From Fidelibacterota bacterium (GTDB taxonomy: Bacteria > Fidelibacterota > Marinisomatia > Marinisomatales > TCS55): a stretch of DNA of 7,539 bases. The number at the start of each line of letters is the position of its first letter. The first letter of the stretch is position 1. The position numbers and the translations under genes are program-made. The DNA is taken from assembly GCA_002713455.1 (NCBI GenBank), contig PASX01000021.1, positions 10,036-17,574 of the forward strand. The letters are read 5' to 3'. Below, piece by piece: positions 4,477 through 7,539 of the stretch. The notes below the pieces were generated by a model. That model was not told the DNA's origin. It did no database searches and was given only the letters and a program-made list of their open reading frames with translations.

Positions 4477-6738
4477 CTAAAAACGTAGGGTATAATTAAT
4501 TTTTAAAGAGGTCACCTTGGATATAGTCATTAAATCAAAATCGAAAATTTGATTGCTATTACTAATCCAATTGTGAGTATACACTAAGTAAAAATCACTT
4601 CCTGGACGAATTGTATGCTGAAGTTTTGCAAATAGACCAACAGCATTTGATACATTATCATATTGGACATTGCTAAAAATAGCTGTTCGAGGAGTAGGAT
4701 AGATTCCTAATTCAAAATTATATAATTCAGTATTGAAATTTTTTCCATTCAAGGTGACTTGGTTTTTTTCATATTCTGTTTGAATATTAAAACCAGAAAA
4801 TGGTTTTACTGACAGTTGAGTTTTAATGGTTTGTTTTTCACCAGTCCAAAAGTCACCTGTTTGATATTCTAACTCAGTTGACAACATTCGTTTTTCAGAA
4901 GTTTCAAATTTAAACTGAATTTCTTCGCTTGTATATTCATTCACTGGAACTGTTATATCTTCATAAATCAAAAAAGGTTTATCAAGATATTCAATCAAAC
5001 TTACAATTTTTAGTCCTACTTCATCTTGACTCTCAAATCTTATATTAAATGGTGTTATCGTTGTTTCCTTCTTAAGCATATTATTATCTAAGTCTGTCAT
5101 GTACTCATATTGGATACCAAATTCTAATTGCCTAATTAATTCAAATTTATCAGGCCTGGGATGATAACTAAAGCTTGGCTGTATGCGTTTAAAACCATTA
5201 CGTCTATTAAACCCAACTGCAGGATCAAAGTTGTCACCAAATTCACGGTAAGATACATGAGTACGAATTATATCATTTGGATAGGTTAACCTTAAGCCCC
5301 TCACAGAAAGGTCAGAAATATTTAGATTGGGTGTACCGTTTGGAGCAGTATGATATACAAAGAATGTCTGAAACTGGAGGTTTTTATCACCCATAAATTC
5401 AGAAGTTTTAAGTTCTAGATCAGCGCCGTATAGAGATTGATCTAGCTCATTTGAATCTGGTTTCATTGTCCTTGATGAACGGTCAGTATAAACTAGTCCT
5501 AAATAGGACTGTTTTAAAAATGCTCTTTTAACTCTAGCAACAGTAAAATTTTCACCTGACATATCTCCTTTAGAACTAGTTTGAGCTTGGATAACGCCTA
5601 TCTCATAATTTCCAACTTGGCCAGATAATCTACCTCCATAATTTATTGGTATTTGCTCTCCTTCAGATAAACCAATTCTTCTGCTAAAAAAAGGACTAAC
5701 ACCATTTCTAGGTGAAAACGAATAAACACCTGCTCCTTCTAGGAAAAAACCTCGCTTTTCAGCATATCTCATTGGGAAGCGCGTTAAGTTTACTCGCCTT
5801 TGATCAACTTCGGCTTCTGCAAAATCTGTATTATAGGTTATTGAAGCTTTCAGTCCTGAAGTGATGTTCATAGAAATATCAAAACCTAAATCATTTAGAT
5901 TATCTTTTTCTAGATCCATCTCTTGTAGTTTGGTACTTAGATAAGGTTTGAATTCTATTCCATTTCCCTGCGTTAAATTTTTTAGACCTTTTATATATCC
6001 TGCATGTATTGGTTGTGTTAATTTTTTATTTCGCTCAAACCCCTCCCATTTTGCATCCTCATTTTTACGTCTAATAGTACGTTGAAAATTAATTCCCCAG
6101 GTATCAAGATTTGGATCAAAGTTCAATGTTCGAAATGGGATGACGACTTCTACGGACCATCCTTCTGGAACAACAACAACTCTTGCATCCCATATTCCAT
6201 TCCAATCTTTATTTGTTCCCCAATATGAATCACCGCCAATGATCAGGCCATCACCCATAAGTCCAGCTGGATTAACTTCAAAAAAGTAACCTGTCCTACC
6301 ATCTAGAAAAGTATCTAGAATCCACATAAAGCGATCATCAGTTCTTAAGCTTTGATCTCTACGTTTCTGATATGCAAGAATACCGTCCGGGTTACTATCA
6401 AAAAGCATTCCACCAACATAAAGATTTTCTTCATCGTAAATAACATATACTTCTGTTTTCTCAGAACTAGGTGAACCTTCATCTGGATCTCGCTGAATGA
6501 AATCTGTCGCAGGTGAAACCATTTTCCATTCTGGTTCATTCAATAAACCATCCAATTGAATTTTGCCTTTTGATATTTGTTTTGTAATTATAGCACGCTT
6601 TCCATTGTCAGAATCATTCTGCGAAAAAAGCATTGAAAAGCCGAGCAACAATAATAAAGTTTGTTTTGAATATTTAATGGTATTGATAACTGGTTTATGA
6701 AGGGGGAATTTACGGAGCAGGATTAGTTTGGACTTCAT
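4477..6738 (-). CDS. DUF5916 outer-membrane protein with N-terminal CBM9-like domain
   Basis: This 753-aa protein has an N-terminal extension of about 22 residues before a signal-peptide-like segment (about 25-40, TLLLLLGFSMLFSQ). A CBM9-like beta-sandwich follows at about 50-235: GKIQLDGLLNEPEW, YDEENLYVGGMLFDSNP, DDRFMWILDTFLDGRTGYFFEVNPAG, WNGIWDARV, GWSVEVVIPFRTLNF and WGINFQRTIRRKNE. The remainder has alternating beta-strand character and ends NYTLRF with a terminal Phe, as in outer-membrane barrels. This is the layout of the DUF5916 family, common in Bacteroidota and relatives, with no firm substrate; a role in binding or importing carbohydrate or other polymers is suspected. The start overlaps the 157-aa gene by 29 nt. 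No other ATG precedes the signal segment, so this start is kept although the long n-region is unusual. Confidence 0.9.
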   Translation of the reverse strand: MKSKLILLRKFPLHKPVINTIKYSKQTLLLLLGFSMLFSQNDSDNGKRAIITKQISKGKIQLDGLLNEPEWKMVSPATDFIQRDPDEGSPSSEKTEVYVIYDEENLYVGGMLFDSNPDGILAYQKRRDQSLRTDDRFMWILDTFLDGRTGYFFEVNPAGLMGDGLIIGGDSYWGTNKDWNGIWDARVVVVPEGWSVEVVIPFRTLNFDPNLDTWGINFQRTIRRKNEDAKWEGFERNKKLTQPIHAGYIKGLKNLTQGNGIEFKPYLSTKLQEMDLEKDNLNDLGFDISMNITSGLKASITYNTDFAEAEVDQRRVNLTRFPMRYAEKRGFFLEGAGVYSFSPRNGVSPFFSRRIGLSEGEQIPINYGGRLSGQVGNYEIGVIQAQTSSKGDMSGENFTVARVKRAFLKQSYLGLVYTDRSSRTMKPDSNELDQSLYGADLELKTSEFMGDKNLQFQTFFVYHTAPNGTPNLNISDLSVRGLRLTYPNDIIRTHVSYREFGDNFDPAVGFNRRNGFKRIQPSFSYHPRPDKFELIRQLEFGIQYEYMTDLDNNMLKKETTITPFNIRFESQDEVGLKIVSLIEYLDKPFLIYEDITVPVNEYTSEEIQFKFETSEKRMLSTELEYQTGDFWTGEKQTIKTQLSVKPFSGFNIQTEYEKNQVTLNGKNFNTELYNFELGIYPTPRTAIFSNVQYDNVSNAVGLFAKLQHTIRPGSDFYLVYTHNWISNSNQIFDFDLMTISKVTSLKINYTLRF

Positions 6739-7183
6739 TTATAATTGAAATAATCCATTCATTATATATACTCGTTTTACTTAAACTTTTATTCAACTGA
6801 TTAAAAACATATAAATCTTCTTTTAATTCACTCTTATTTGAAAAAACAGAGGGAACTTTTGAATTGAACAATATTCTTAAGGTTCTTGCGTCAAAATTTT
6901 TTGGATCCATATTAACAGATTGATCTAACACTTGATCCGCTTGTTTAGTATACATCAACTTTTTTAACGGGTTTTTAGAATAATTTGCCATTAATGATAA
7001 CGCTCCACCATAAAAAGCTGATTTGCTTGAAAATAAATCTATGGTGGAATCATTTTTTAATAATTCATAAAGGACTACACATGCCTTTTCATTACTTGTC
7101 GCTTCCTGATACATTTCACGCACATCTATTTTGTCAATTGAATTGTTATCTTGGAAAAGAAACAGAAATAAAAAAAAATTCAT
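6710..7183 (-). CDS. Secreted or membrane-anchored helical-repeat (TPR-like) protein of unknown function
   Basis: This 157-aa protein has a very hydrophobic N-terminus (MNFFLFLFLFQ), a short signal peptide or anchor. The rest is all helical: AFYGGALSLMANYSKNPLKKLMYTK, then ADQVLDQSVNMDPKNFDARTLRILF. The DPKNFDARTLR element is typical of a tetratricopeptide-like helix pair, and similar small Bacteroidota proteins with N-P-x-x-K-L and L-R-x-x-x-x motifs come to mind. No biochemical role can be assigned. Its ATG overlaps the crtB stop by one base (TAATG) and its 3' end overlaps the DUF5916 gene by 29 nt, so it is translated between them as part of one operon. A structural role near the envelope is inferred only from the N-terminus. 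Confidence 0.78.
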   Translation of the reverse strand: MNFFLFLFLFQDNNSIDKIDVREMYQEATSNEKACVVLYELLKNDSTIDLFSSKSAFYGGALSLMANYSKNPLKKLMYTKQADQVLDQSVNMDPKNFDARTLRILFNSKVPSVFSNKSELKEDLYVFNQLNKSLSKTSIYNEWIISIINEVQTNPAP

Positions 7184-7539
7184 TAACTTTTCCTCATAAA
7201 GATTGTGAATAATAATGCTAGTGGGAATAGTAAAAATTTTTCAAAATTATTTACCCTAATTCTAGTTGTCATTAATTTATCTACAGGAGTGGACTTTAAT
7301 TTTTTTAATAATTTTGTATAGTATCGATATGCAAGATAAACACCCAAACGACTTGATCTAGGTAATTTTGATATTCCTTCTTTTGCGCTATCAAAATCTT
7401 TTTGAATGTCGGATTCAATTTGAACTTTTAAAGTTTGATTTAATTCTCCATCAATTTTTAATTCAGGAAAATATGCGCGCCCTTTAAATTGATAATCTTC
7501 CTGAAAATCTCTTAAAAAATTTACTTTTTGAAACGCAGA
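7183..7539 (-). CDS. crtB: Phytoene synthase, C-terminal part (5' end outside window)
   Basis: The last 118 residues are visible; the gene enters from the right edge. The segment begins AFQKVNFLRDFQEDYQFKGRAYFP, the conserved helix of squalene/phytoene synthases with the second Asp-rich region (LRDFQED). It continues IESDIQKDFDSAKEGISKLP and SSRLGVYLAYRYYTKLLKKL, both as in Bacteroidota-type CrtB. The enzyme condenses two geranylgeranyl diphosphates to phytoene, the first step to beta-carotene and, by cleavage, retinal for the rhodopsin. The C-terminus ends in an unusually hydrophobic stretch (FEKFLLFPLALLFTIFMRKS) that could anchor it to the membrane. The stop codon overlaps the next gene (TAATG). 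The other crt genes and the blh dioxygenase are not in this window. Confidence 0.93.
   Translation of the reverse strand, partial: SAFQKVNFLRDFQEDYQFKGRAYFPELKIDGELNQTLKVQIESDIQKDFDSAKEGISKLPRSSRLGVYLAYRYYTKLLKKLKSTPVDKLMTTRIRVNNFEKFLLFPLALLFTIFMRKS

Noticed and set aside
4440..4500. Possible bidirectional terminator between the convergent DoxX-like and DUF5916 genes
   Set aside because: No stem of useful length or GC content followed by a T-run could be found in the 17-nt gap or its flanks.
6345..6539. 64-aa minus-strand open frame
   Set aside because: A frame-shifted shadow inside the CBM9-like part of the DUF5916 gene.
6985..7212. 75-aa plus-strand open frame
   Set aside because: Opposite the 157-aa gene and the crtB end; composition looks like antisense of coding sequence.
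1..7539. CRISPR array, tRNA, rRNA, insertion sequence or attachment site
   Set aside because: No regularly spaced repeats, RNA gene signatures, transposase frames or terminal inverted repeats were seen.

Overview
The window is AT-rich and gene-dense. It looks like a planktonic, light-exploiting marine bacterium of the Bacteroidota/Marinimicrobia (FCB) type. The reasons are a flavobacterial-style green-tuned proteorhodopsin, a phytoene synthase C-terminus of the Bacteroidota kind, and a DUF5916 outer-membrane protein. Some genes have good Shine-Dalgarno sequences (AAGGAG, AAGGAAGG), which is less typical of marine Flavobacteriia. The phylum is an inference and cannot be fixed from this window.

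Left part, minus strand, reading from about 3885 down to 805: a tightly packed probable operon of nine genes. In transcription order they are a 71-aa two-helix membrane protein, a 35-aa one-helix protein, a 43-aa one-helix protein, a 70-aa two-helix protein, proteorhodopsin, a VOC/glyoxalase-fold protein, a 59-aa DUF1737-like protein, a short-chain dehydrogenase (SDR)-fold protein and an MSMEG_6728/pyrimidine-dimer-glycosylase-like protein. The largest gap between members is about 19 nt and five junctions overlap. Downstream, separated by 64 nt, is the 5' part of a MerR-type HTH regulator with a cobalamin-domain-like C-terminus, the architecture of the LitR/CarH light-responsive regulators. 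It runs off the left edge.

The main observation is that an identical 14-bp sequence, TGAGCGTTATGAGC, built on a 9-bp tandem direct repeat, lies about 40 nt upstream of the start codon of both the regulator gene (784-797) and the first gene of the rhodopsin operon (3925-3938). In both places a TATAAT/TATGAT hexamer follows 8-9 nt downstream. This suggests that the adjacent regulator controls itself and the rhodopsin operon through a shared operator. The regulator lacks the residues used for B12 and light sensing in CarH, so its signal is unclear.

Middle: a divergent gene on the plus strand (4118-4459) encodes a DoxX-like four-helix membrane protein.

Right part, minus strand, reading from 7539 down to 4477: the end of phytoene synthase (crtB), a 157-aa secreted helical-repeat protein of unknown function, and a 753-aa DUF5916/CBM9-like outer-membrane protein. 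They are joined by overlaps and are probably co-transcribed. CrtB makes phytoene, the C40 precursor of carotenoids and hence of retinal, so the two sides of the window plausibly supply chromophore and opsin. The rhodopsin has glycine at the position that opens the carotenoid-antenna window in xanthorhodopsin, so a carotenoid antenna is also possible.
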